The position numbers were made by a program, and so were the translations under genes. Positions 8,406 to 17,114 of a stretch of DNA of 24,016 nt are shown in pieces (the stretch's first letter is position 1; every line of letters begins with the position of its first letter). The notes under the pieces were generated by a model. It saw only the letters and a list, made by a program, of their open reading frames with translations. It made no database searches and was not told where the DNA came from. The stretch comes from Clostridia bacterium (GTDB taxonomy: Bacteria > Bacillota_A > Clostridia > Peptostreptococcales > JAAYPU01), in assembly GCA_022360735.1 (NCBI GenBank), contig JAKSCF010000274.1:1-24016 (forward strand), read 5' to 3'.

Positions 8406-8443
8406 TTGAAGGTGTTTTGATTGATGAAGAAAGGAATAAGAAT

Positions 8444-8941
8444 ATGTCAAATAGCATTGAACTGTTAAACGATTTGGGCATTACGAAGGAAATGATTTCA
8501 AAAATAGTTAAGGAAGTCCTTACAAATATAGATGATTCAAACTCATCGGAGCCAGTGCTAAAAAAGGAATGTGATCCAAGCGGACTCAGGCTTGTTCGAG
8601 GAAATAGCGTTCAATTGGAAGCATTTCCTACCGGCAAGGAAGGCGATAAGGTTGCCTACAAGGAAATTTTAAATATTAAAGAATCTCCAAACATGGCTAC
8701 CGGTTTTTTAGATATTGAGGAATCGTCCTTTGATTGGTTCCTAGGCTATGATGAATTAGACTATATAATTGAAGGTACTTTAGAAATCACAATAAACGGA
8801 AAAAAATACAGTGGCAAAGCAGGCGATGTAATATTCATTCCAATGAATTCGGCAGTTACATTCAGCTCGCCGGATCATTGTAAAATATTCTTTGCAACCT
8901 ATCCTGCCAATTGGCAAGATTTGTGCGAAGAGAAGAACTAA
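8444..8941 (+). CDS. eutQ: EutQ, cupin-fold ethanolamine-utilization protein (short form)
   Basis: The start is taken at ATG 8444 (MSNSIELL), with AAAGGA at 8430-8435; the longer frame opening at TTG 8417 has its Shine-Dalgarno too close. The 165-residue product has a EutQ cupin barrel: YDELDYIIEGTLEITINGKK, then GKAGDVIFIPMNSAVTF. Enteric EutQ has been reported to have acetate-kinase activity, giving ATP from acetyl-phosphate, and to matter for shell assembly. Here the protein lacks the enteric N-terminal 'LIT...ITPEAR' domain. Instead it opens with an amphipathic helix (ITKEMISKIVKEVLTNI) and a polar linker, resembling an encapsulation peptide. It lies between pduT-like and the first eutM. 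Confidence 0.88.
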   Translation: MSNSIELLNDLGITKEMISKIVKEVLTNIDDSNSSEPVLKKECDPSGLRLVRGNSVQLEAFPTGKEGDKVAYKEILNIKESPNMATGFLDIEESSFDWFLGYDELDYIIEGTLEITINGKKYSGKAGDVIFIPMNSAVTFSSPDHCKIFFATYPANWQDLCEEKN

Positions 8942-8985
8942 TAATCACCAATTCTATAATAAATAACAAATAGGAGGAAATGAAA

Positions 8986-9270
8986 ATGGCTATTACGAAT
9001 GCATTAGGAATGGTTGAAACAAAGGGTCTGGTGGGAGCAATCGAAGCAGCTGACGCCATGGTTAAAGCTGCAAATGTCACACTGGTTGGAAAAGAGCGGA
9101 TTGGAAGCGGTCTAGTGACTGTAATGGTGCGCGGTGATGTTGGAGCGGTAAAGGCTGCAACTGATGCGGGTGCGGCTGCTGCGGAGAGAGTCGGAGAATT
9201 GATTTCCGTCCATGTTATTCCGAGACCACATGAAAACGTGGAAATGATATTACCGGCTCCCAATAAGTAA
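8986..9270 (+). CDS. eutM: EutM, major hexameric shell protein (copy 1)
   Basis: This 94-residue canonical BMC-H protein runs from [20 protein letters not shown] to [16 protein letters not shown]. It builds the facets of the microcompartment as hexamers. The start is placed at ATG 8986: TAGGAGG (8971-8977) is eight bases away, and the second eutM in the window starts at the same residue. An in-frame ATG at 8980 would be only two bases from the ribosome binding site. The first ~80 residues match the second copy except for three changes (T/E, V/I, R/Q); the C-terminal tails differ. A strong hairpin without a T-run follows at 9296-9322. Confidence 0.97.
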   Translation: MAITNALGMVETKGLVGAIEAADAMVKAANVTLVGKERIGSGLVTVMVRGDVGAVKAATDAGAAAAERVGELISVHVIPRPHENVEMILPAPNK

Positions 9271-9281
9271 CCACGAAACTT

Positions 9282-9482
9282 GTGAATTATCTCATGGGAA
9301 TTAATAAGGTATTAAATTTCCCTGTCACATTAAAGGCGTTGTTAGTTAAAACCATACATTGTGAGGAACTTGCGGAGCTGGTTATGAATGATCCGACTTT
9401 AAAGACAAATTCTGTTGATATCGTTGCAAAAATTTACAGGATTAATTATGTTGACAAAGATAGATTGAGAATTTATGATTAA
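9282..9482 (+). CDS. Small hypothetical protein, doubtful
   Basis: An open frame of 66 codons fills most of the 283-base gap between eutM and eutS. Possible starts are GTG 9282 and ATG 9294 (MGINKVLNFPVTLKALLVKT). Neither has a convincing ribosome binding site, and a hairpin covers the first codons. The product is mixed polar and hydrophobic (EELAELVMNDPTLK, SVDIVAKIYRINYVDKDRL) with no membrane span, signal or motif I recognize. It could be a real small protein, a gene remnant, or a chance frame. The stretch 9483-9553 after it holds only the eutS ribosome binding site and a weak ATTAGT/ACTAAT pairing. Confidence 0.35.
   Translation: MNYLMGINKVLNFPVTLKALLVKTIHCEELAELVMNDPTLKTNSVDIVAKIYRINYVDKDRLRIYD
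9296..9322 (+). other. Hairpin downstream of eutM copy 1
   Basis: GGGAA-TTAATA (9296-9306) pairs with TATTAA-TTCCC (ending 9322) around AGG, with a small bulge. There is no T-run afterwards, so it is not an intrinsic terminator. It may protect the 3' end of processed eutM mRNA, a highly needed transcript. The second eutM also has a strong hairpin just downstream. It overlaps the start of a doubtful small ORF. Confidence 0.5.
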
Positions 9483-9553
9483 GTAAATTCTTGTGTTTTT
9501 CACAGATAAATGTATTAGTTAAGAAATCATGACTAATAGAGGAGAATTCAAGA

Positions 9554-9898
9554 ATGAGTGAAGTTGTACAGAGGGTTATACAAGAATATGTTCCCGGTAA
9601 ACAAGTAACTTTAGCACATGTTATCGTAAATCCTGATAAAAGTGTTTATAAAAAGCTGGGTTTGGAAGATAATCACAAATCCATTGGAATTTTGACAATT
9701 ACTCCCAGCGAAGGAGCAATTATAGCAGCTGATGTTGCAGTGAAGTCTGCTGATGTTTCGATAGGATATATAGATCGCTTTAATGGGTCACTTGTCATTT
9801 CAGGTGACGTTTCTGCGGTGGAATCGTCTGTCAATAATGTTCTTCAATCGTTGTTGAAGCTGCAAGGGATGTCAATCCCCGAGGTGACGAGAACATGA
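9554..9898 (+). CDS. eutS: EutS, permuted BMC-H shell protein
   Basis: The 114 residues match the EutS/PduU group. The N-terminal strands ([17 protein letters not shown]), which in ordinary BMC-H proteins lie at the C-terminus, come first, followed by the core [20 protein letters not shown] and [17 protein letters not shown]. This circular permutation forms hexamers with a small N-terminal barrel over the pore; enteric EutS hexamers are bent and are proposed to shape shell edges. AGAGGAG (about 9538-9544) precedes ATG 9554. EutP follows within about ten bases, the usual eutS-eutP order. Confidence 0.95.
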   Translation: MSEVVQRVIQEYVPGKQVTLAHVIVNPDKSVYKKLGLEDNHKSIGILTITPSEGAIIAADVAVKSADVSIGYIDRFNGSLVISGDVSAVESSVNNVLQSLLKLQGMSIPEVTRT

Positions 9899-9908
9899 GG
9901 GGCAGATG

Positions 9909-10337
9909 ATGAGAAAAGTAATGTTTATCGGAAAGATTGGTAGCGGCAAGACAACGCTGTATCAAAGACTTGTCTCTAAAGATTTGAACTATGAAAAAAC
10001 CCAGGCGATTGAATTTTATGAGCATATTATTGATACGCCGGGTGAATATTTGGAAAATCGAGGATTTTACTCAGCGCTGCTGGTTACCTCAATGGAGGCA
10101 GACGTCATTGCTCTGGTAATGGATTGTAAGAGCTGCAACAATGCATTTCCACCAGGGTTTGCAAGGATGTTCAACAAACCAACGATAGGAATCCTTACCA
10201 AAATTGATTTGATTCAACATGAACAGGATTGCCATGATGCAGAAGAGTCGTTGAAATTATCGGGTACAGATATAATTTTCAAAATTTCATCACTGAAAAA
10301 TCAAGGCGTGAAGAAACTAATCGAATTTCTTCAGTGA
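9909..10337 (+). CDS. eutP: EutP, P-loop NTPase of the eut system
   Basis: This 142-residue small GTPase-like protein has a Walker A at residues 8-16 (GKIGSGKTT), a DTPGE switch at 42-46 and TKID at 97-100, the base-recognition motif of GTPases. EutP/PduV proteins associate with microcompartments, and acetate-kinase activity has been reported for EutP of Salmonella, so it may produce ATP from acetyl-phosphate. ATG 9909 is preferred over the adjacent ATG 9906 because of its spacing from GAGGGG at 9897-9902. It sits between eutS and eutV, and may be the last structural gene before the regulators. Confidence 0.93.
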   Translation: MRKVMFIGKIGSGKTTLYQRLVSKDLNYEKTQAIEFYEHIIDTPGEYLENRGFYSALLVTSMEADVIALVMDCKSCNNAFPPGFARMFNKPTIGILTKIDLIQHEQDCHDAEESLKLSGTDIIFKISSLKNQGVKKLIEFLQ

Positions 10338-10366
10338 ACCAATGGATCAGTGAAAAGGAGGTAATG

Positions 10367-10942
10367 ATGAGAATTGTAATTGTAGAAGATGAGTCGATAA
10401 CCCGTCTGGATTTGAAATGCATCTTAGAGGATGCGGGCTATGATGTTGTCGGAGAAGGAAAAGATGGATTTGATGCCATCAATCTATGTAAGAAGAATCA
10501 TCCTGACATGGTTCTTATGGATCTTAACATGCCAAACTTAAATGGTATTGGTGCAGCGAAAGTCATCAGCAGAGATAAGCTCTGCAAATCTATCGTTTTC
10601 CTGACAGCTTATTCAGATCGGGAGTTTGTTGAAAAGGCAAAAAAAATAGGTGTATTTGGTTACCTTGTAAAGCCTCTAGATGAAAAAAATCTCATACCTG
10701 CATTGGAAGTAGCGTATGCGAAGGCAGTAGAGGCGGAAGAATTAGAAAAGAAAAGAAATCAACTAGAGCAAAAACTGGAAGACCGCAAGGTTATTGAGAA
10801 AGTCAAAGGCATTTTAATGGCGACAGAGGGTGTTAGTGAAGACGAAGCATATAAAAAGCTTCGGATGCTCAGCATGCAAAAGGGCTGCTCCATACGTGTT
10901 ATCTGTGAAACAATGCTTATAACAGGCGAGAGAAAAGCATGA
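10367..10942 (+). CDS. eutV: EutV, ANTAR-domain response regulator (transcription antiterminator)
   Basis: The 191-residue protein has an N-terminal receiver domain with acidic pocket E7-D8, phosphoacceptor D52 in VLMDLNMPN, T80 and K102 (YLVKP), a short coiled-coil linker, then an ANTAR RNA-binding domain (KVIEKVKGILMATEGVSEDE, ending KGCSIRVICETML). When phosphorylated, EutV dimerizes and binds dual hairpins in nascent eut leaders, preventing terminator formation. Three matching targets lie in this window. The start is ATG 10367, since AAGGAGG (10355-10361) is too close to the preceding ATG 10364. The frame is open upstream to 10334, but that would overlap eutP without support. It is coupled to eutW by ATGA. 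Confidence 0.96.
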   Translation: MRIVIVEDESITRLDLKCILEDAGYDVVGEGKDGFDAINLCKKNHPDMVLMDLNMPNLNGIGAAKVISRDKLCKSIVFLTAYSDREFVEKAKKIGVFGYLVKPLDEKNLIPALEVAYAKAVEAEELEKKRNQLEQKLEDRKVIEKVKGILMATEGVSEDEAYKKLRMLSMQKGCSIRVICETMLITGERKA

Positions 10943-12399
10943 AACAAATGATTACTAAAAAGGACTGTGAATTTATAATTAAGAAGTGTCGGGAATATAC
11001 TTTGCTTGGAAATGATGAAATTGAAACAATTCTTAACGTAGCTAAGACCATTCAATATTTTAATTCTGCAGCCGACTATGAAGTTTTTATTGATATTAAG
11101 GTTCACAATGAAGACAAAGCAGTAGTCATTGCGGAATCTTACAGTAAAAAGTCTATTTATCAATCAAGTTTTTTAGGGGATTTGATCTATAGGGAAAATG
11201 AGCCTGCTGTATTTCGTACTTTTGATTTGGGTGAAGAAACCCATGATGTCATCGGAATCAGTTATGAAAAAACGGGAAACAAAGTCTTGACAAAACAGAC
11301 GGTTCTTCCTATTTTTCATGGGAATTTTGTGGTGGCTACGTTGATTCTGGAGAAAGCACTCAACACGATTTCTAGTGAACCGATCAAAGCGGACATAACC
11401 TCTTCCCATAATGTGGATCTTACGGAAACGATGCTTTCAATTATTGGCTTTAGCTGTGAGGATGAGAACATGCAGATCAGAGAGGGAGTACTTATATTTG
11501 ATGAAACCGGACAATTGGTTTATTTTAACAAATTTGCGGAAGCGATTTATAAAGAATGTGGATATAAGTCAATAGAATCACTACACTACGACAGCTTGAA
11601 CTTTTCTTCGATTCATTTTGAAGATTTAGTCTGTATCGGAGAAAGCGATGATTCGCATAAAGCTTTGGACAAAATAGGAAAAGATGAAAAGGTTTCAATC
11701 GGCAATAAATATTACAGGATACGAGTTGTTGTTACAAAACATGAGCCAAAAGAGGTAGTGGTATTTATTGATGATATTTCAGAAATCAGAGAATATGAAA
11801 AAGAGGTCAACAAGTATCTGGTTACTTATCAAGAGATTCATCATCGAATTAAAAATAATCTTCAAACCGTAGCGTCCTTGCTCAGACTTCAGAGGCGGGG
11901 TTGTAAGGACCAGGAGACAAAAATGATTTTGTCGGAAAGCATAAACCGAATCCTGAGTATAGCGGTAACCCATGATCTTTTATCCAAGAAAAATGGGGAT
12001 CAGGCATCAATCTTAGAAGTCTTGAACCTCATTAAAAGAAATATGATCGTATCTTGTGAAATTCCTGTGGATATAACAGTTACCGGTGACGATTTTCATC
12101 TTGACAGCGATAAATCGTCTGTATTGGCATTAGTCGTAAACGAGTTGCTCCAAAATTCCATTGAACATGCATTCCTGGGACGAGACCATGGTAAAATTGA
12201 AATCAATACGGTAAGCAATGGGGATATCAAAGTGATTGAAGTAAAGGATAATGGAGTAGGTTACGACCAGGACCTGACAGGGAAAGACAGTTTGGGTATG
12301 ATGATCGTAAAAACATACGTGAGAGAAAAGCTGGCAGGAAAATTGATTATTGAATCAGGAACAGAAGGAACAACCACATCTTTCGCATTTAAACTATAA
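10939..12399 (+). CDS. eutW: EutW, ethanolamine-responsive sensor histidine kinase
   Basis: This 486-residue kinase has no membrane span, so it is cytoplasmic. An N-terminal sensory region of about 150 residues is followed by a PAS-like domain (EGVLIFDETGQLVYFNKFAE, about 178-285), then a HisKA_2 dimerization box EIHHRIKNNLQ with the phospho-histidine at 301 or 302. The HATPase domain has N-box VNELLQNSIEH (N401, N406) and G-box DNGVG (437-441), then a DSLGMMIV segment. HisKA_2 kinases pair with ANTAR regulators such as EutV, encoded immediately upstream with a four-base overlap. Known EutW proteins respond to ethanolamine. No strong ribosome binding site is seen, consistent with translational coupling. 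Confidence 0.95.
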   Translation: MKQMITKKDCEFIIKKCREYTLLGNDEIETILNVAKTIQYFNSAADYEVFIDIKVHNEDKAVVIAESYSKKSIYQSSFLGDLIYRENEPAVFRTFDLGEETHDVIGISYEKTGNKVLTKQTVLPIFHGNFVVATLILEKALNTISSEPIKADITSSHNVDLTETMLSIIGFSCEDENMQIREGVLIFDETGQLVYFNKFAEAIYKECGYKSIESLHYDSLNFSSIHFEDLVCIGESDDSHKALDKIGKDEKVSIGNKYYRIRVVVTKHEPKEVVVFIDDISEIREYEKEVNKYLVTYQEIHHRIKNNLQTVASLLRLQRRGCKDQETKMILSESINRILSIAVTHDLLSKKNGDQASILEVLNLIKRNMIVSCEIPVDITVTGDDFHLDSDKSSVLALVVNELLQNSIEHAFLGRDHGKIEINTVSNGDIKVIEVKDNGVGYDQDLTGKDSLGMMIVKTYVREKLAGKLIIESGTEGTTTSFAFKL

Positions 12400-12442
12400 C
12401 AGTGCAATGATGGAATATATAATATGAATTTCATTAAAACGA

Positions 12443-12481
12443 GACATTGCGACGCTGCAATGTCATTAGGCGACGAAGCTT
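12443..12481 (+). promoter_or_regulatory. ANTAR (EutV) dual-hairpin antitermination element 2
   Basis: P1 pairs GACATTGC (12443-12450) perfectly with GCAATGTC (12457-12464) around hexaloop GACGCT. After a three-base linker, P2 pairs AGGC (12468-12471) with GCTT (12478-12481) around GACGAA. Both loops carry G at positions 1 and 4. P2 overlaps the 5' arm of the next terminator. It sits between eutW and eutA and should control the catalytic operon. A TATAAT-like box at 12418-12423 has no good -35, so a separate promoter here is uncertain; read-through from eutVW is possible. Confidence 0.87.
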
Positions 12482-12530
12482 AGGTTTTAAATATCATATC
12501 ATTGATATTTATTTCTTAGGCTTCTTTTTT
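12475..12530 (+). terminator. Leader attenuator terminator 2 (upstream of eutA)
   Basis: GAAGCTTAGG (12475-12484) pairs with CTTAGGCTTC (12515-12524), with two G-U wobbles, and the inner arm AAATATCA pairs with TGATATTT. T6 follows at 12525-12530, then a further T-rich stretch. The 5' arm shares its first bases with ANTAR hairpin P2, giving the overlap needed for EutV-dependent antitermination. Confidence 0.9.
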
Positions 12531-12570
12531 ATTTGATTTTTTAAGCATCAGAATTGTGAGGTAAAGGCTT

Positions 12571-14010
12571 ATGGGAAATTTTAAAAGGCAAGAAATATTG
12601 AGCGTTGGAATCGATATAGGAACATCAACGACACAGCTGATATTTTCAAAAATTCTTCTAGAGAATCTATCATCCAGTTTTAACATCGCACGAATCGTAA
12701 TTATCGATAAGACCATCGTGTATAAAAGTAAGGTCTACTTCACGCCATTGACTCCGGATGATCGGATTGATCTGGAAAGCGTTATGAAGATCATAGATAA
12801 TGAGTTTCAAGCAGCTGATATTGACAAAAAAGACCTGTCCATCGGGGCTGTTATCATCACGGGTGAAACGGCAAGAAGGGCCAATGCAAATGAAGTGTTA
12901 CATAAATTGAGCGGCTACGCGGGTGACTTTGTTGTTGCAACCGCAGGTCCTGACTTAGAGAGCATTTTATCAGGCAAAGGCGCAGGTACGGATAAAATAT
13001 CAAAGGATCTCAACATGCCTGTAGCAAATATTGATATCGGCGGAGGGACTTCTAATCTGGCTGTGTTTGAACATGGTAATCCAGCCAGTGCGGGTTGTAT
13101 GGATATTGGCGGCAGACTGGTTAAATTTGATGAAAACAGAAGGATTATCTATATCAATGAAAAGATCAATAAGATCATTGAAAGCGAAAAGCTGCATATT
13201 GCGGTGGGAAATAAAGCTGAAGAAAAAGAATTGGAAAAGCTGGCAGCGATTATGGTTCGGCAGCTGGAAGCTGCGGTTGGAATTAGTGAAAAAGACCAGT
13301 ATTACAATATGATGCTGACTATGGAGGATATGCCCATTCATAAATCAATCCGGCATGTTACTTTTTCCGGAGGGGTCGCAGATGTAGTTTACCATCAAGA
13401 TAATGAAGAAGATGTTTTTAGATATCAGGATATGGGCATCATTTTGGCACGTGAGCTTCAAAAATCTAAATTCTTTACAAAGCTTAACGTCGTAGAACCG
13501 GAAGAAACCATAAGAGCGACGGTAGTAGGGGCAGGCTCTCACACAGCAGACATTAGCGGCAGCACGATTTCCTATGACGCATCTGTTTTACCCATGAAGA
13601 ATATTCCGGTTGTAAAAATACCCTTTGATCCAAATCAGGAAAAGATCAATTTTTCAGAGGAGTTAAAAAAAAGAATCGAGTGGTTTCGTATCGACGGAAA
13701 ATTGCAGAAGCTGGCTGTTGCGTTTGAAGGCATTCGCAGCCCTTCCTTCAAACAAGTGGAGGCCTGTGCGGAGCAGCTGATCCTGGGAATGGGAGAAATT
13801 ATTTCAATTGAATATCCAATTATCATTCTGGTGGAAAATGATATGGCGAAAGCGTTAGGGCAGACCATAAGACGTATGCTCGGTCATAACCATCCGATGA
13901 TCTGTATCGACAGTGTTAAGGTCAGCGAAGGGGATTACATAGACGTGGGAAATCCTATAGCAGGGGGAATGGTACTGCCTGTTATTGTCAAAACATTAGT
14001 GTTCAGATAA
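12571..14010 (+). CDS. eutA: EutA, reactivating factor for ethanolamine ammonia-lyase
   Basis: The 479-residue protein has an ASKHA ATPase fold: [14 protein letters not shown] near residue 15, [15 protein letters not shown] in the middle, and [15 protein letters not shown] as the second phosphate loop. EutA exchanges damaged cobalamin for fresh adenosylcobalamin on EutBC at the cost of ATP. The length matches the family. GAGG at 12558-12561 lies nine bases before the ATG. It is the first gene after attenuator 2 and precedes its client genes eutB and eutC, separated from them by 140 bases that include a large hairpin. Confidence 0.96.
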   Translation: MGNFKRQEILSVGIDIGTSTTQLIFSKILLENLSSSFNIARIVIIDKTIVYKSKVYFTPLTPDDRIDLESVMKIIDNEFQAADIDKKDLSIGAVIITGETARRANANEVLHKLSGYAGDFVVATAGPDLESILSGKGAGTDKISKDLNMPVANIDIGGGTSNLAVFEHGNPASAGCMDIGGRLVKFDENRRIIYINEKINKIIESEKLHIAVGNKAEEKELEKLAAIMVRQLEAAVGISEKDQYYNMMLTMEDMPIHKSIRHVTFSGGVADVVYHQDNEEDVFRYQDMGIILARELQKSKFFTKLNVVEPEETIRATVVGAGSHTADISGSTISYDASVLPMKNIPVVKIPFDPNQEKINFSEELKKRIEWFRIDGKLQKLAVAFEGIRSPSFKQVEACAEQLILGMGEIISIEYPIIILVENDMAKALGQTIRRMLGHNHPMICIDSVKVSEGDYIDVGNPIAGGMVLPVIVKTLVFR

Positions 14011-14020
14011 AGATATAGTA

Positions 14021-14085
14021 TTTTTCTTCCTCCTTCTGAAATATTAAGGGACTTTATCTCCTTGCAGGCAGAATGGGGAGAAAAA
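14021..14085 (+). other. Large hairpin in the eutA-eutB gap
   Basis: TTTTTCTTCCT (14021-14031) pairs with GGGGAGAAAAA (14075-14085) including two G-U pairs, and beyond a small internal loop TTCTG (14034-14038) pairs with CAGAA (14069-14073), enclosing about 30 bases. No T-run follows, so it is not an intrinsic terminator. It lacks ANTAR-type hexaloops, and I see no cobalamin-riboswitch core. It may be a processing or stability element separating eutA from the highly expressed eutBC genes. Confidence 0.4.
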
Positions 14086-14150
14086 TATAATATATATTTT
14101 CAACTCGATAGGCTATCGCAAAAAATCAAAATAGAATAAGGAGTGATAAT

Positions 14151-15518
14151 ATGAAACTGAAAACCGTGATGTTTGGAAAAACCTATCAATTCAAAGATTT
14201 GAATGAAATCCAAGCAAAAGCAAGTGAGCAGAAATCCGGAGATGAACTGGCGGGCCTTGCAGCAACATCGAAAGAGGAAAGGGCGGCTGCAAAGATCATT
14301 TTGTCAGAAACGTTATTGTCGGATATTTACAACAATCCGGCGGTACCCTACGAAATCGATGACGTAACCAGAGTCATTCAAGACCAGACCAATATGTCCG
14401 TCTATAAAGAAATTCAAAACTGGACGGTAGGAGAACTTCGTGATTTCCTAATGCTGTATACATCAACAGGTCCTGTTATACAAAGAATTGCGACAGGCCT
14501 GACTTCGGAAATGATTGCAGCAGTCACCAAGATAATGTCAAACATGGATTTGGTCTACGCAGCACGTAAAATAAATAATCGAGCCAGCTGTATCACGGAA
14601 ATGGGAAGGCCGGGTATCGCAATGACAAGAGCTCTCCCTAATCATCCCACTGACGATATTGACGGTGTATTTGCTGAACTTTATGAAGCTTTGGTTTATG
14701 GAATCGGCGATGCGATGCTTGGCTTGAATCCTGTTCAGGATACGGTAGAATCGACCACATATTTGCTGGAAAAATTATATGAATTCAGAATGAAGTGGGA
14801 GATTCCGACGCAAAACTGTGTGCTTTCTCATTTGACAACTCAGATGGCAGCACTTAAAAATGGTGCTCCCGTTGATATGCTGTTCCAGTCTATTGCCGGC
14901 ACACAAAAGGCCAATGAATCTTTCGGTGTTACCACCGAATTGCTGGATGAGGCATACGAATTGGGTAAACGTCAATGTATATCCGGTGCTAAAAATCCTA
15001 TGTATTTTGAGACTGGCGAAGGATCTGAACTCTCAGCAGATGCACACATGGGGGTTGATATGCTCACTCTGGAAGCACGTACCTATGGGTATGGAAGGCG
15101 CTACGATCCTTTCTGTGCGATGTCCGTTGTCGGCTTTATCGGGCCGGAATATATTTATGATTCAGTACAACAGATTCGTGGCGGTCTGGAAGAACATTTT
15201 ATGGGAAAAATGCACTTGTTCCCCATGGGTGTTGACGTTTGCTATACGAACCATATGCCTGCAAGCCAGAATGATTCGGAAAATCTTGCACTGTTATTGG
15301 CTCACGCCGGTATGCCATATTATGTAACCGCACCAATGGGCGACGATATCATGCTTAACTACCAGCTGCTGGGTAATCACGATTTGCAATCGCTGTTGGA
15401 GTTATCCGGATTACGTAGAGATCCGGCCTTTGAAAAGTGGCTTCAAAAAATGGAAATTCTTGATGAAAATCTGAAATTCACGGCAAAAGCCGGCGATGCA
15501 TCTATTTTCTTAAAATAG
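14151..15518 (+). CDS. eutB: EutB, ethanolamine ammonia-lyase large subunit
   Basis: The 455-residue catalytic TIM-barrel subunit has the expected family length. It converts ethanolamine to acetaldehyde and ammonia with adenosylcobalamin, together with EutC. Recognizable stretches include the N-terminal MKLKTVMFGKTYQFKDLNE, NNRASCITEMGRPGIAMTRA, the substrate-site region FETGEGSELSADAHMGVDM, and CYTNHMPASQNDSENL followed by a conserved YYVTAPMGDD. The reaction occurs inside the shell so that acetaldehyde is contained. A strong AAGGAG site, about nine bases before the ATG, supports the start. EutC follows after about 20 bases. Confidence 0.98.
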   Translation: MKLKTVMFGKTYQFKDLNEIQAKASEQKSGDELAGLAATSKEERAAAKIILSETLLSDIYNNPAVPYEIDDVTRVIQDQTNMSVYKEIQNWTVGELRDFLMLYTSTGPVIQRIATGLTSEMIAAVTKIMSNMDLVYAARKINNRASCITEMGRPGIAMTRALPNHPTDDIDGVFAELYEALVYGIGDAMLGLNPVQDTVESTTYLLEKLYEFRMKWEIPTQNCVLSHLTTQMAALKNGAPVDMLFQSIAGTQKANESFGVTTELLDEAYELGKRQCISGAKNPMYFETGEGSELSADAHMGVDMLTLEARTYGYGRRYDPFCAMSVVGFIGPEYIYDSVQQIRGGLEEHFMGKMHLFPMGVDVCYTNHMPASQNDSENLALLLAHAGMPYYVTAPMGDDIMLNYQLLGNHDLQSLLELSGLRRDPAFEKWLQKMEILDENLKFTAKAGDASIFLK

Positions 15519-15536
15519 TAGTAAGGAGTGTTATCA

Positions 15537-16433
15537 ATGATAAATGAGAAAATGTTAAAAGATTCAATTCGCGAATTGATTAGCGATGTGATTAAAGAGG
15601 AACAAGCCAAAGGAAATGCACCTGTTTCAAAAGGGTCGAGTGAGGCTGATTGCTCCAATGTGGACTCAAACGGTGTTGACGATATAACTACGATAACAAT
15701 GCAGGACACATACTGGGTTCCTAATGCCCATGATCCTGAAGGTTATATGAAGATGAAAGAGTATACTTCAGGAAGACTTGGTATCTGGAGAGCAGGTCCT
15801 AGACCATTGACAAGTGCTTATGTGCGCTTTTTAGCCGATCATGCTGCCGCACAAGGAGCCGTATGGTCCGATGTTGATGATGATGTCATTAAAGAACTGG
15901 GTTTAATTCCGTTAACCACTGTTTCAGGCAATAAAGCTCAGTATTTAAAAAATCCCGGAACAGGGAAAAAATTGACGGATGAATCTGTAGAAACAGTGAA
16001 GAAGAATACAAAGAAGGGCGTAGATGTTCAGATTGTCTTTGCAGACGGCCTGAGCTCAAGCGCAATTGAAAAAAATGCGCAGGATGTACTGCCTGCACTG
16101 GAACAGGGACTTAAAGCACTTGGATTAACCTATTCAACACCGTTTTTCGTGACAAACGGACGTGTTGGCGTAAGCGATGAAATTGGAGAATTAACCGGAG
16201 CAGATGTTGTGATCATGCTATGCGGCGAGAGACCGGGATTAAATTCTCAATCCTCTTTGGGAGCATATATCGCTTATAAACCTACCGTAGGCATGGAAGA
16301 ATCCAGAAGAACGGTAATTTCAAATATTCATAAGTCCGGAACAGCGCCGGTGGAAGCTGGAGCTCAAATATCCGAACTGTGCCAGTCAATGATCAAACAT
16401 AAATTGTCAGGTGTTGAATTGAAATTAATATAG
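15537..16433 (+). CDS. eutC: EutC, ethanolamine ammonia-lyase small subunit
   Basis: ATG 15537 is preferred, being eight bases from AAGGAG (15523-15528); the in-frame GTG 15528 overlaps that site. The 298-residue product opens with MINEKMLKDSIRELISDVI, an amphipathic helix of the kind that targets EutC to the shell interior, then a polar Ser/Asp-rich linker of about 35 residues. The folded domain begins around YWVPNAHDPEGY and includes VQIVFADGLSSSAIEKNAQ and LCGERPGLNSQSSLGAYIA, part of the cobalamin- and EutB-binding region. It binds the cofactor at the interface with EutB. Confidence 0.97.
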   Translation: MINEKMLKDSIRELISDVIKEEQAKGNAPVSKGSSEADCSNVDSNGVDDITTITMQDTYWVPNAHDPEGYMKMKEYTSGRLGIWRAGPRPLTSAYVRFLADHAAAQGAVWSDVDDDVIKELGLIPLTTVSGNKAQYLKNPGTGKKLTDESVETVKKNTKKGVDVQIVFADGLSSSAIEKNAQDVLPALEQGLKALGLTYSTPFFVTNGRVGVSDEIGELTGADVVIMLCGERPGLNSQSSLGAYIAYKPTVGMEESRRTVISNIHKSGTAPVEAGAQISELCQSMIKHKLSGVELKLI

Positions 16434-16454
16434 ACTATGAAGGAGGAATTACTT

Positions 16455-17111
16455 GTGTTAGGAGATATTATACGTGCAGACGTTGTTTGCCAAAAGATAA
16501 TTCCAAACGTAAGTGAGGATTTAGCGAAAGAACTTAAGCTGAAGCCTCACCAGAAAAGTATAGCCCTAATCACAGGGTCAATCGATGATGTTACATTTAT
16601 CGCTCTTGATGAAGCTACAAAAGCAGCAGACGTTGAAGTTGTTTATGCTGAATGCGTTTTCTCTGCCTTTGTCGGTGATTATACAAATCTTGCCGGTGAA
16701 GCCATAGGTATTTTAGCAGGCCCCAGCCCTGCAGAAGTAAAAAGTGGTCTAGAGGCTTGTGCCGACTATATCATAAACGGTGCTTATTTTGTAAATGGTG
16801 ACGATAAAGGCGAATCCATTTACCTTGCGCACTGTATTTCCAGTACAGGTACTTACTTATCCGGGATGACAGACGTACCTGCCGGAACACCAATGGCTTA
16901 CTGTATTGCGCCCCCCATTGAAGCCATTTATGCCGTTGATGCAGCATTGAAAGCAGCGGATGTGCGAATTGTAGAAAGCTATTTGCCTCCGACGGATACA
17001 TCCAATTTCGGAGGAGCGCTTATGGTGGGTACTCAGTCAGCCTGCAAGGCAGCATGTGATGCCTTTGCAGAAGCTTGTAAGTATGTTGCCAATAATCCTA
17101 CGGCGGTGTAA
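16455..17111 (+). CDS. eutL: EutL, trimeric (tandem BMC) shell protein
   Basis: The best start is GTG 16455 (MLGDIIRADVVCQ), eight bases after AAGGAGG (16440-16446), giving 218 residues, essentially the enteric EutL length. An in-frame ATG at 16437 has the ribosome binding site inside it. EutL contains two permuted BMC domains and forms trimers with a gated central pore proposed to pass large cofactors. Landmarks are DDVTFIALDEATKAADVEVVY, ILAGPSPAEVKSGLEACADY, and the second-domain SSTGTYLSG and DAALKAADVRIVE, ending with CKAACDAFAEAC. It follows eutC by a few bases. Confidence 0.96.
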   Translation: MLGDIIRADVVCQKIIPNVSEDLAKELKLKPHQKSIALITGSIDDVTFIALDEATKAADVEVVYAECVFSAFVGDYTNLAGEAIGILAGPSPAEVKSGLEACADYIINGAYFVNGDDKGESIYLAHCISSTGTYLSGMTDVPAGTPMAYCIAPPIEAIYAVDAALKAADVRIVESYLPPTDTSNFGGALMVGTQSACKAACDAFAEACKYVANNPTAV

Positions 17112-17114
17112 CAA

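Noticed and set aside
12388..12423. Independent promoter before the second ANTAR leader
   Set aside because: TATAAT is present at 12418-12423, but no -35 at suitable spacing and no extended -10 could be found, so it is not listed as a promoter.
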